From the NCBI GenBank assembly GCA_964627455.1, contig CAZVKC010000012.1, positions 1 through 64,000 of the forward strand: a DNA stretch of 64,000 bases. The letters are read 5' to 3'. Positions 36,128-44,517 of the stretch are shown piece by piece (within the stretch, counting starts at the first letter, position 1; each line of letters starts with the position of its first letter). The notes below the pieces were generated by a model. The model worked only from the letters and a program-made list of their open reading frames with translations. It ran no database searches and was not told the origin of the DNA. Origin of the DNA: F-183 sp964627455. GTDB taxonomy: Bacteria > Acidobacteriota > Terriglobia > Bryobacterales > Bryobacteraceae. The position numbers and the translations under genes are program-made.

Positions 36128-36931
36128 TCAGGCCTTCCCTTTCCGTGCGATTCCGAACGCTACGCCGGTCCACTCGTCGTTGAAACGAAGGATCTTGTAT
36201 TGCGCCAGCCCCACCGCGGCGGCGCGTTCGCTGAGAAGCCCCCAGTTCATCCCGCTTTTGGACCCGCGCCGGTAGAACGTCCAGATCCGCGGCCGCGACA
36301 TCCTGGCCGCAATCCAGGCAAACCCGTCATCCACCTCGTCCAGCGAACGCAGGAACCAGAGAGTGGTGTCGGTGCGGGGACTTGGCTGGTCCACTTCGAA
36401 AACCTCGAAAGGCAGGTCCGGAACAAGACGGTAGAGGTCCGCCGGCGCGCCCAGGACGGCGACTTCGGAATCCGCCTTGAGACCGAGTTTCTCGTACATG
36501 GCGCGGGGTGGGGGAAGGGAGAGCTTTTCTCTGGCAACCGGCGGCGCGCCAACGCCCGAAATCGCCTGCTGCATGGTCCGGGCGGCAGTATCCCAGCCGG
36601 CGAACCAACACCCGGGCATCGCGGCGCGGATCTTCGCGACTTTCTCCGGTGCTCCTCCGACGAACACGATGGGGATCATCCGCGCGTCCTTGCGCTTGCG
36701 AAAGTGATCCGCAACGGCGTGGCCGTTCGATGGCAACCGGTCCAGGGACACCAGGAGCAGATCCGGGCGGCCGCGCGCTACAAGGCCCTTCAGGCCTTCG
36801 CCGGGAACGGGGACGTAAGGTTCAATGTGGAATCCGGAACCAGACAGCCGGGACGCCAGATCCGCGAGTTCCTCCTCTTTCCAGTGCAGAAGCAGCGCTC
36901 TGGGAGAAGGGGAGCGGCGGGTGGTCGCCAC
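36128..36931 (-). CDS. Receiver-like protein with C-terminal DUF3052-like domain
   Basis: 267 aa. The N-terminal about 120 residues have the alternating pattern of a response-regulator receiver (ALLLHWKEEELADLASRLSGSG, RPDLLLVSLDRLPSNGHAVA, IPIVFVGGAPEKVAKIR). The residue in the phospho-acceptor area is not a clear LLD motif. From about 140, YEKLGLKADSEVAVLGAPADL resembles DUF3052 family proteins. No DNA-binding output is visible. First gene of the unit leading to the HDOD protein, so a role in signalling is plausible but unproven. Confidence 0.6.
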   Translation of the reverse strand: MATTRRSPSPRALLLHWKEEELADLASRLSGSGFHIEPYVPVPGEGLKGLVARGRPDLLLVSLDRLPSNGHAVADHFRKRKDARMIPIVFVGGAPEKVAKIRAAMPGCWFAGWDTAARTMQQAISGVGAPPVAREKLSLPPPRAMYEKLGLKADSEVAVLGAPADLYRLVPDLPFEVFEVDQPSPRTDTTLWFLRSLDEVDDGFAWIAARMSRPRIWTFYRRGSKSGMNWGLLSERAAAVGLAQYKILRFNDEWTGVAFGIARKGKA

Positions 36932-36943
36932 AGGGGAAATCCT

Positions 36944-37654
36944 TTAGTTGCTGGTGCTCAACGAGCCGTCGTCGGCCTTGGTGAAGTTGCGGTAATTGAT
37001 GCTGACTTCAGCCGGCCCCCAGACGCGAGTCGCGATCTTGCTCTCGACATGCTTGGGAATCGCATGGCCGTCCACGATCTCGTATTCGCGGGCGAATTGC
37101 ACCTTCTTGAGGAAGATGCTGGGACTCTTCACCAGTTCACCGAATTCACGAACCGGCAGGGCCGTTTCAGGATCCAGCCAGAGTTCACCCTTGAAGAGTC
37201 CGACGGCCTTCCGCTTCGGGGTGAGGTGAAAGACGTGGACCCGGGCGCCGTCCTTGTTTTCGAGGCCCTTGTACTTGAACCGGTAGTTTTCCGGGGTAAT
37301 CGCGAATTTCGCGATGTCGGCTTCCGCAGCTTCCTGCTCCGCCTGAATGTACCGGGCAATCACGTCCTTCTTGATCGTGTTGTCACCCGAAAAGCGCATC
37401 TTGTCCCAGGTCACCTTGCCCACCTTGGTGATGGTGCGCAGGGCGCTCATGGTTCCGAACTTCTTCTGTTTCGGCAGGGAGGCTTCGACTTCGGCATCCA
37501 TCCGGATCCCGTTCAAGACATTGGACTTAGAGGCAGCAACGTACTTATCGATCAACTCATTGGCTGCCGGATCTGAGGGTTCCAACGCTACAGGGGATCC
37601 CCCAAGCGCCAGCCCTACGGAAAGGAGCACTACCGTTGCGAATGATCGTTTCAC
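36944..37654 (-). CDS. Secreted uncharacterised protein, possibly LolA-like fold
   Basis: 236 aa from a GTG at 37654 with a signal peptide (MKRSFATVVLLSVGLALGG). The body is beta-rich (ANELIDKYVAASKSNVLNGI, RMDAEVEASLPKQKK, YRFKYKGLENKDGARVHVFHL, GELWLDPETALPVREFGEL). This resembles the outer-membrane lipoprotein-sorting LolA/LolB superfamily, in which a half-barrel binds lipid. The resemblance is by pattern only. It is followed 12 bp later by the receiver-like gene. Confidence 0.6.
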   Translation of the reverse strand: MKRSFATVVLLSVGLALGGSPVALEPSDPAANELIDKYVAASKSNVLNGIRMDAEVEASLPKQKKFGTMSALRTITKVGKVTWDKMRFSGDNTIKKDVIARYIQAEQEAAEADIAKFAITPENYRFKYKGLENKDGARVHVFHLTPKRKAVGLFKGELWLDPETALPVREFGELVKSPSIFLKKVQFAREYEIVDGHAIPKHVESKIATRVWGPAEVSINYRNFTKADDGSLSTSN

Positions 37655-37717
37655 TAAGACTTCTCTAACCCTCTGACGATTGGATGCACGTCGACGTTCC
37701 CTTTATTCTACTACGGC

Positions 37718-38893
37718 TTACTTTTCGGCAGAAAAGCGGTAGGCCGTAGCGGTATGGTACGTCTTGCCGGGCTCCAAAACCACGCTGGGGAACTGCGGCT
37801 TGTTCGGTGAATCCGGGAAGTGCTGCGTTTCCATGCAGAACGCGCTTCGCTTCACGTAAACGGTTCCACCCTTGCCCTTGATCGTCCCGTCCAGGAAGTT
37901 GCCGGTGTAGAACTGCAGGCCCGGCTCCATGGTGGAAACTTCCATGATGCGCCCTGACTTGGGATCGCGCACGCGCGCCGCGAGGAACATCCCCGTGTCG
38001 CCGGCCGGCCGATCCAGCACCCAGTTGTGGTCGTAGCCGCCGCCGAAGACGATCTGCTGGTCTTTGGTGTCGTTGATGTGCGCGCCAATCGCGGTCGGCT
38101 TGGTGAAGTCGAACGGCGTCCCGGCAACCGGCTTCAATTCGCCCGTCGCGATCAGCCCCTTGTCCACCGGCGTGAACTTGCTGGCGTTGATCTGGACTTC
38201 GTGATCGAGGATCGTGCCCTGGCCCGCCAGATTGAAGTAGGCGTGGTTGGTCAGGTTCACAACCGTCTTCTTGTCGGTCGTCGCCGTGTAGTGGATCTCC
38301 AGCGCGTTATCGGCCGTCAGCTTGTACACGACCGTTACGTCCAGGTTGCCGGGATAGTTCTCTTCCCCGTCCTTGCTGAGGTACTTCAATTCGATGGCGG
38401 CGTCCGGCGAATCATCGAGAGTGCGCGCCTTCCACACGACACGGCCAAATCCCTTCACGCCGCCATGCAGATGGTTCTCGCCGTTGTTGACGGCCAACTT
38501 GTAGGTCACGCCGTCGAGCACGAACTGCGCCTTGCCGATGCGGTTGCCATAGCGGCCGATGAGGGTTCCGAAATGCGGATGATCGCCCAGATAGCCGTCC
38601 AGCGTATCGAAGCCGTGCAGGACATCGCCGAACTTGCCCGTGCGGTCCGGAGTTTCGATCGAAACGATGGTGCCTCCGAAAGTCGAGATGCGGGCCTTCA
38701 TGCCGTTCGCGTTCTCGAGCGTATACAGATCGACGGTTTCACCGGCGGCACTCTTGCCGAATTCCTGCTTCTTCACTTTCGCGTTCATGGCTGGTTTCGG
38801 GGATTCCTTTTCGGGAGCCTTGTAGGAGGAAGTACAGCCGCCTGCGATCGTCAACAGGGCGGCGAGCGTGAGAATAACGGGACGGCGCATCAT
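37718..38893 (-). CDS. galM: Lipoprotein aldose 1-epimerase (galactose mutarotase)
   Basis: 391 aa. The N-terminus has a lipobox (LTIAGGC, Cys20 counted from the first Met), so the enzyme should be membrane-anchored in the periplasm, unlike cytoplasmic GalM. Family motifs are complete: HPHFGTLIGRYGNRI, NNGENHLHGGVKGFGRVVW (catalytic His), LTNHAYFNLAG (His general acid) and the late Glu in SVVLEPGKTY. It interconverts alpha and beta anomers of aldoses. Start codons MM give 38893 or 38890. It is divergent from the peptidase-like gene at 38949. Confidence 0.9.
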   Translation of the reverse strand: MMRRPVILTLAALLTIAGGCTSSYKAPEKESPKPAMNAKVKKQEFGKSAAGETVDLYTLENANGMKARISTFGGTIVSIETPDRTGKFGDVLHGFDTLDGYLGDHPHFGTLIGRYGNRIGKAQFVLDGVTYKLAVNNGENHLHGGVKGFGRVVWKARTLDDSPDAAIELKYLSKDGEENYPGNLDVTVVYKLTADNALEIHYTATTDKKTVVNLTNHAYFNLAGQGTILDHEVQINASKFTPVDKGLIATGELKPVAGTPFDFTKPTAIGAHINDTKDQQIVFGGGYDHNWVLDRPAGDTGMFLAARVRDPKSGRIMEVSTMEPGLQFYTGNFLDGTIKGKGGTVYVKRSAFCMETQHFPDSPNKPQFPSVVLEPGKTYHTATAYRFSAEK

Positions 38894-38936
38894 GGCGGTC
38901 TTATTATCCTACTATCAGTCGCGAGAGCCGTTGGGC

Positions 38937-38942
38937 TAGACT
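38937..38942 (+). promoter_or_regulatory. Candidate -10 element close to the S9-like gene start
   Basis: TAGACT lies 6 nt before the ATG at 38949, and the short 5' flank has no Shine-Dalgarno. A leaderless transcript is possible. Confidence 0.3.
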
Positions 38943-38948
38943 GAACCC

Positions 38949-39959
38949 ATGATCGCTGCCGGTCTTCTGCTTTCCTGTTCCTGGCTACTGCAACAAGCCC
39001 CTCCGCCGCCTTCTCCGCAGGGTCCCGCCCCGCAAGGGGAAGATCATCGCGGAGACATGATCCTCAAGGCCACCGACGACCTGATGTGGCATCTCAGACT
39101 CGGCGACATCGCGGAGGTCGACAAAGCGGTCTTCACCAGTACGCCCTTGCGCCGCGAGCCCAATCCGACGGCGCAGGGCGCCGGCAATCCGTTCATCATG
39201 TACGCTTACACGTTCCTGCCGAAAAAGCTGGACCGTTCGAAGAAAGCGCCGCTGGTCATCTTCATTCACGGCGGCGTGCATTCGAACTTCATGTCGGGTT
39301 CGGCCGGCAACTCGGCGCACATCGTTCGCGAACTCGTGGAACAGGGCTATGCGGTGATCGCGCCGGAATATCGCGGATCCACGGGATATGGCGCGGGATA
39401 CTGGCGGGCGATCGATTACGGCGGACGCGAGAACGACGACATCTGGGCGTCCCGCAACTGGATGCTCGAAACTTACAACTTCATCGATCCCGCGCGTGTC
39501 GGCATCATCGGCTGGAGCCACGGCGGCATGATCACGCTGATGAGCATTTTCGAACATCCCGAAGCCTACGCGGTTGCGTACGCAGGCGTTCCGGTAAGCG
39601 ACCTGGTGGCGCGCATGGGATACAAGAGCGACAGCTATCGCAAACTCTTCTCGGCGAACTACCACATCGGCAAGGACGCGAACGACGACGTGAAGGAATA
39701 CTTGCGCCGCTCGCCGGTGTCGCACGTATCGAAGTTGAAAACGCCTTTACTGGTGCACACGGCAACCAACGATGAAGACGTGAACGTCCTTGAAGTGCAG
39801 CGATTGATCGCAGCGCTTAAGGCGGAAGGCAAGCCGTTCGACTACAAGGTTTACCAGGACCCGCCCGGCGGGCATCACTTCAACCGCATCGACACCAGAC
39901 TGGCGCGCGAATCCCGCGCGGAAATCTGGGCGTTTCTGCGCAAGCACCTGAAGCCCTAA
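38949..39959 (+). CDS. Secreted prolyl-oligopeptidase-like (S9) alpha/beta hydrolase
   Basis: 336 aa. A short signal peptide (MIAAGLLLSCSWLLQQA) is followed by a Pro-rich linker. The hydrolase domain has PLVIFIHGGVHSNF (oxyanion region), APEYRGSTGYGAGYWRAIDYG, the nucleophile elbow GWSHGG, the acid in TATNDEDVNVLE and the His in GGHHFNRID. This is the S9 peptidase catalytic domain without the N-terminal propeller. It may be an esterase or oligopeptidase in the periplasm. Its last 4 bp overlap the convergent SDR gene. Confidence 0.85.
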   Translation: MIAAGLLLSCSWLLQQAPPPPSPQGPAPQGEDHRGDMILKATDDLMWHLRLGDIAEVDKAVFTSTPLRREPNPTAQGAGNPFIMYAYTFLPKKLDRSKKAPLVIFIHGGVHSNFMSGSAGNSAHIVRELVEQGYAVIAPEYRGSTGYGAGYWRAIDYGGRENDDIWASRNWMLETYNFIDPARVGIIGWSHGGMITLMSIFEHPEAYAVAYAGVPVSDLVARMGYKSDSYRKLFSANYHIGKDANDDVKEYLRRSPVSHVSKLKTPLLVHTATNDEDVNVLEVQRLIAALKAEGKPFDYKVYQDPPGGHHFNRIDTRLARESRAEIWAFLRKHLKP

Positions 39960-40840
39960 GCCCAGCGCAATTGCACCAGTTCTTCCGTCATGCGCCACAG
40001 CCGTTTCGCGCTCTCGCGATTCTGCGCGTCGGGAGTGGGCAGAGCCGGCCGGCAGTTGTGGAAGTACTGGCCCGTCACCGACGCGACCTCGGGCGACGAG
40101 GCCAGATAGACCAGCGTCTGCGCGCCTTCTTCCAGCGACAGCGCGAAGCGCTTGGCGACGCGTGTGCCGAATGAGAGCAAGCCTCCGGATTGATCGCCGA
40201 AACGCGTCGCCACGAAACCAGGATGCAGGGAATTCGCCGTGACGCCCGTACCTTCCAGGCGCCGCGCGAGTTCCGACGTGAACAGGATGTTGCAGAGCTT
40301 CGAGCGGCCGTAGACTTTGAATCCCGGACCTCCGTAGCGCACCCATTCGAGCAGGCCCCGCTGCGCGTAGGCCCTTTCCGATTGCAGGTCTTCAAAGTCG
40401 AGCGGCGCTGTGCGATGCGCCCGCGAGGCCGTATTGACGATGCGCGCGGGCGAGGATGCGAGGAGACCCGGCAGCAGTCCGTGCGTCAGGACGAAGTACG
40501 CCGCGTGGTTGAGCGCGAAGGTAAGTTCCAGTCCATCCCCGGTGACACGGCGTTCGCCGAACATCGCGCCGGCGTTGTTGATCAATACGTCGATGCGCGG
40601 TTCGGCTGCGACGATTTCCTGCGCGACGCGCTTCATTTCGCCGAGGCGCGAGAGGTCCGCGTAATGTACCGTGTGTTCTTGCTTCGGGCCGTGTTCGCGC
40701 AGGCGCCTCATCGTGGCGTCGGCCCGGTCCCGGTCGCGAGCGATGAGCACGATCCTCGCGCCGCGCCCGGCCAGAGTTTCCGCCGCCACTTGCCCGATAC
40801 CCGACGTGGCGCCGGTGATGACCACGACCTTGCCGTTCAC
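39956..40840 (-). CDS. Short-chain dehydrogenase/reductase
   Basis: 294 aa from a GTG at 40840 with GGAGG 5 nt upstream; that GTG overlaps the upstream TGA as GTGA. The cofactor motif TGATSGIG (9-16), NNAG (LINNAGAMFGERR), the catalytic Ser (VNTASRAH) and YxxxK (VYGRSKLCN) are in order. The sequence resembles retinol-dehydrogenase-like/WWOX-like SDRs (LTFALNHAAYFVLTHGLLPGL, SLHPGFVATRFG). It would use NAD(P)H on an unknown carbonyl or alcohol. Last gene of the DHH-exosortase-SDR operon. Confidence 0.9.
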   Translation of the reverse strand: MNGKVVVITGATSGIGQVAAETLAGRGARIVLIARDRDRADATMRRLREHGPKQEHTVHYADLSRLGEMKRVAQEIVAAEPRIDVLINNAGAMFGERRVTGDGLELTFALNHAAYFVLTHGLLPGLLASSPARIVNTASRAHRTAPLDFEDLQSERAYAQRGLLEWVRYGGPGFKVYGRSKLCNILFTSELARRLEGTGVTANSLHPGFVATRFGDQSGGLLSFGTRVAKRFALSLEEGAQTLVYLASSPEVASVTGQYFHNCRPALPTPDAQNRESAKRLWRMTEELVQLRWA

Positions 40841-42456
40841 CAATACCTCCAGTTGCCGCCGAACAACACCCACAGTGCGAGCAGCGCGTTCGTCAATGCG
40901 TGACCGGCAACCGCGTCGCCGATCCTGCGGGTCCGGATCATGGCGCCCGCGTAGATCAGTCCGGCGAAGGTTCCCGCGATCCAGCGGTCGCCATGCAGCA
41001 GTCCGAAAATCAGAGACGAAGCCGCGAGCCCCAGCCAGGTGAATCGCGACGGATCCACGCTTTCGAAGCGGGCGCTGACGAAGCGCCGAAGCAGGTATCC
41101 GCGAAACGCGAGTTCCTCGGCGACCGGAACACTGGCGACCGCGCCGGCGAGGCGAGCGAGGATCCAACCGTAGCGCGCCCCAACCGGCGCTTCAGCCAGT
41201 TCGCGCGGCATACCTCGTTCGGCCACCGGGGAAAGAAAATCGAGACCGATCCAAAGCGCAAACACGCCAAGGCCGGCCAACACGCCTGCCCAGCCGAAAC
41301 GCCAGTTCAGCGCGGGAACATACGATCGACGGAAGTTCCAAAGGACGCCGAGCGCGGCGATCACCTTCAAGCCGTACAGCCACTCGAATCCCGCACTCCC
41401 CGCACGCACGAGCATTCCGCCGGCGACGATCGTCAAGAAGGGCAGCAGATAGGGAGCAGGATCGCTTTCCTCAGCAACCACGACGGCACTCGCGGCATTC
41501 TCCGCAGCAAACAACGATGACATGCGCGCCCAAGCGAACAGGCCGAGCGAGACGGCGTTGAAGAAGATCCAGCCGGCTTGCGAGTGGAACCCGCCGATCG
41601 CAACATCCGCGGCGCCGAGGTGTCCGATCCAGATCAGCAGAGCGATGCGCACCGCGTTCATCAGGTACAGGATCGCGATGCCCAGTGGAATCAGGCCGAG
41701 GGCACGAGGAAACCGGAAATCCTTGCGGAAGAGGATCAACCCGAGAATCCCGAAAACCAGAAAGAGCCCGGCGCCTTCAAGTCCGGAGCATTGACGCGAG
41801 ATTGTGACGCCGAATCGTGATGTGCCGATTGTCGCGGCAGCAGGATTGGCGATCACCGGTTCCGGCATGAGGCGCAGGAGCCATTGCACGAGCGTGAAAG
41901 TCAGCGCAGTCGCCGGCGCCCACAGCTTCTGGATCCAGGCCACGCTGATTTCCGACAACCCCGCGGCGCATCCCGCAATCCACCAGTTTTCGCCGCCTGC
42001 CTTTGCGAGATCCACCCAGAATCGCCCAGGGGCACACGCCAGGCCGGCCAGCGTCACTTGCAGAAGGCCCGTGGCGAGACAGGCAGCGCCCAGGAGATCA
42101 CTTGGGAATCCCGGGCTTTTTGAGAACAGTTGTTGCGCCAGCAGGAACGTCGTTCCGAATGCGCCAATGTGCGCGGCAAGTAGTCCGAACCGGATTGGCG
42201 CACCAGCATGGGAGCACAGGACCCGGCCAACTTCTTCCCGGCGTCGAAGCGCCAAAAGCCCAGCGAAAGAGACGGCGAATACGATGCCAGCCTGTAGGAC
42301 TCCCGGAGCCCAGCGTTCGATGGCCGCCGTCAACGGGCCCGGCTTTCCAAGCAGGTCGCGGGTGTCGAACGCGATGGTTGCCACGAGGAACTCGGCAGCC
42401 AGCAACCCGGCGAGGATCCCGCCTCGAATCGCCCAGGAAACCGGCCCGGTGTTCAT
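40837..42456 (-). CDS. xrtE: Exosortase E fused to CPBP intramembrane protease (VPEID-CTERM type)
   Basis: 539 aa polytopic membrane protein. The first half is an exosortase: catalytic Cys223 (ISRQCSGLEG), Arg270 (MNAVRIALLIWIG) and His291 (IGGFHSQAGW). The second half is a CPBP/Rce1-like protease: EELAFRGYLLRRF (Glu447, Glu448, Arg452), FGLLHGD (His488) and HALTN (His519, Asn523). This matches the XrtE/TIGR04162 architecture. Exosortases cleave sorting signals and transfer proteins to the envelope. The start overlaps the DHH gene stop by one base (TAATG) and the stop overlaps the SDR start. No VPEID substrate is visible in the window. Confidence 0.88.
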   Translation of the reverse strand: MNTGPVSWAIRGGILAGLLAAEFLVATIAFDTRDLLGKPGPLTAAIERWAPGVLQAGIVFAVSFAGLLALRRREEVGRVLCSHAGAPIRFGLLAAHIGAFGTTFLLAQQLFSKSPGFPSDLLGAACLATGLLQVTLAGLACAPGRFWVDLAKAGGENWWIAGCAAGLSEISVAWIQKLWAPATALTFTLVQWLLRLMPEPVIANPAAATIGTSRFGVTISRQCSGLEGAGLFLVFGILGLILFRKDFRFPRALGLIPLGIAILYLMNAVRIALLIWIGHLGAADVAIGGFHSQAGWIFFNAVSLGLFAWARMSSLFAAENAASAVVVAEESDPAPYLLPFLTIVAGGMLVRAGSAGFEWLYGLKVIAALGVLWNFRRSYVPALNWRFGWAGVLAGLGVFALWIGLDFLSPVAERGMPRELAEAPVGARYGWILARLAGAVASVPVAEELAFRGYLLRRFVSARFESVDPSRFTWLGLAASSLIFGLLHGDRWIAGTFAGLIYAGAMIRTRRIGDAVAGHALTNALLALWVLFGGNWRYW

Positions 42457-43412
42457 TAACTCTTGAGTTCCGCTGCGACCTCAGCGGCAACCCGGCGGGC
42501 CGTCTCGACGTCGCCCTTGGGGAAACTGATCGCCCCGACGCGTGGATGCCCGCCTCCGCCGTAGCGTTCGCAGATCGTCGCGAGGTTGTGCTTCAGCGGC
42601 CCCGTCACCCACGGATTCGAGCCCACGGACACCTTGGTGCGGAAGCTTTGATCGCTGACGGAAACGGTATACACGGATTCGGGATGCAGATAGTACGGAA
42701 TGAACTTGTTGTACCCCTCGACCTCGTCGCCGATCAGGTCGAAGTACACGACGCCCTGATCATGAGTCGAGCGCAACCGGATCAGGTCGATCAAGTGGAG
42801 GTGCCGCTCATACAGCGGGGTCCACAGTTCGTTGACGCGCGGATCCTGCATGATCTCGTCGAGCGTCCTCGTCTGCATCAACCGGATCACATGATGTACG
42901 AGTTCCGAACCCTTGGCGCCTTCGATCACGAGCGTGATCTTCATGGCCGAATGGCCGAGTTCGACGGCGGCCTTGGGAGACTCGTATTTGGCGCCATCGA
43001 CGATGTCGGCCCACTTCACCAGTTCGGCAAGATCCGCTGCCTCGTACCCGAACCTGTCGCGCGCGACATGCGCGATGAATTTCGTGCAGGACTGATAGGT
43101 TGGGTCAAAAAACAAATGCCGCCCGTCGAGCGTGCGCTGGTAATGGGCCTGATCCTCGGGAGTGAGGAACGCGCTCTGGTGGTGATCGAACCACCAGGTC
43201 AACGCCGGATTTGGCGAGTACTTGAAGTCGACAATCGCATTGATGTCTCCATCAAACAATTCGTCTTCAAACAACTGCGACGCCTTGTGCGCCATGCCAG
43301 TGTACTGGAACTCGGCATCCGGATGGAACTTCTCTTTGAGAAACCGGCTGAAGAACGCGGCAGAGGCTGCGCCGTCAAAGCAATGATCGTGGTAAAGGAT
43401 TCGGACCCGCAT
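42456..43412 (-). CDS. DHH family phosphoesterase
   Basis: 318 aa. ILYHDHCFDGAASAAFF carries the first metal-binding residues, IVDFKYSP (Asp62) the second, and WWFDHHQSAF the DHH signature (76-78). The C-terminal DHHA1 element is GGGGHPRVGAISF. The family includes RecJ-like, NrnA and oligoribonuclease/c-di-NMP phosphodiesterases with Mn. The short length and absence of other domains suggest an NrnA-like or uncharacterised enzyme. First gene of the exosortase operon. Confidence 0.88.
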   Translation of the reverse strand: MRVRILYHDHCFDGAASAAFFSRFLKEKFHPDAEFQYTGMAHKASQLFEDELFDGDINAIVDFKYSPNPALTWWFDHHQSAFLTPEDQAHYQRTLDGRHLFFDPTYQSCTKFIAHVARDRFGYEAADLAELVKWADIVDGAKYESPKAAVELGHSAMKITLVIEGAKGSELVHHVIRLMQTRTLDEIMQDPRVNELWTPLYERHLHLIDLIRLRSTHDQGVVYFDLIGDEVEGYNKFIPYYLHPESVYTVSVSDQSFRTKVSVGSNPWVTGPLKHNLATICERYGGGGHPRVGAISFPKGDVETARRVAAEVAAELKS

Positions 43413-43521
43413 CAGGAAAGTATGTTCGCGAAAAAGTACTGGAAAACCTTCTAGCGTCTCGCAAATGGGCGCCCTTTTGCAAGTCCCCCCTTCGAACGAT
43501 AACTTAGAGAGGTACCCAGCA

Positions 43522-44517
43522 ATGATGATCGAAACGTACGCTTACGCCCGCGCGGGCCTGCTCGGCAACCCGAGTGACGGCTATTTTGGCCGCACGATCG
43601 CATTTCTCGTGAAGAACTTCCGGGCCCGGGTGCTCGTCTATCCTTCGGCCCGGCTCGAGATCAAGCCATCCAAAGCCGACATGCCTGTCTTTGAGAGCCT
43701 CGACGATTTGTACGCGACGACGCGCTGGCGCGGCTACTACGGCGGCATCCGGATCCTGCAGGCGCTTCTGGTCCGATTCATGGACTACTGCCGTGTCGAA
43801 GGGATTGAACTCCCCAATCGGAACTTCACGATCGAATACGAGTCGACAATCCCGCTGCGTTTGGGCATGGGCGGATCGAGTTCCATCATCATTGCGGCAC
43901 TGCGCGCTTTGTGCCAGTACTACGGCATCGAGATCCCCCTGCCGATCCAGGCCAAGATCGCGCTCGAGACTGAAACCCGCGAACTCGGCGTCGCCGCCGG
44001 GCCGCAAGATCGCGTGATCCAGGTTTACGAAGGCATGGTGTACATGGACTTCCAACGAAACCTGATGGAATCCCGCGGCTACGGCGAGTACGAGCGGCTG
44101 GATCCCAAACTCGTGCCGAACCTCTACGTCGCCTATCGCACCAGCTTGAGCGAAGGCACCGAAGTCTTTCACAACAACATCCGGGATCGCTGGAATCGCG
44201 GCGACGCGCAGGTGGTCGGCGCGATGGAGCAGTGGGGCGAGATCGCGCTGCAGGGACGCGAAGCGATCCTCGCACAGGATTTCGACCGCCTGCACAAGCT
44301 GATCAACGACAACTTCGACCTGCGCACGACAATCTACAAGATCGATAAGGGCAATCTCGAGATGATCCACGCCGCGCGATCAGTCGGCGCATGCTCGCAC
44401 TTCTCCGGATCAGGCGGGGCGATCTCGGGATTGTACAAGGACGAGGCGATGTTCGAGCGGTTGGTCGAAGTAATGAAGCCGCTCGGCGTCGCGGTAATCA
44501 AGCCCGCAATCGTTTAA
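43522..44517 (+). CDS. GHMP kinase, glucuronokinase-like
   Basis: 331 aa from the ATG at 43522, with GAGAGG 9 nt upstream; a longer upstream start adds an unrelated leader. YARAGLLGNPSDGYFGRTIAF is the diagnostic N-terminus of glucuronokinases. The ATP motif PLRLGMGGSSSIIIAAL and the C-terminal GHMP motif SHFSGSGGAISGLY follow. The enzyme would phosphorylate glucuronate, or a related sugar, at C1 for nucleotide-sugar salvage; no pyrophosphorylase is adjacent. Its 3' end overlaps the convergent DUF1552 gene by 4 bp. Confidence 0.87.
   Translation: MMIETYAYARAGLLGNPSDGYFGRTIAFLVKNFRARVLVYPSARLEIKPSKADMPVFESLDDLYATTRWRGYYGGIRILQALLVRFMDYCRVEGIELPNRNFTIEYESTIPLRLGMGGSSSIIIAALRALCQYYGIEIPLPIQAKIALETETRELGVAAGPQDRVIQVYEGMVYMDFQRNLMESRGYGEYERLDPKLVPNLYVAYRTSLSEGTEVFHNNIRDRWNRGDAQVVGAMEQWGEIALQGREAILAQDFDRLHKLINDNFDLRTTIYKIDKGNLEMIHAARSVGACSHFSGSGGAISGLYKDEAMFERLVEVMKPLGVAVIKPAIV

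Noticed and set aside
42003..43454. A 483-codon plus-strand open frame opposite the exosortase and DHH genes
   Set aside because: Antisense of two well-supported genes; no domain pattern.
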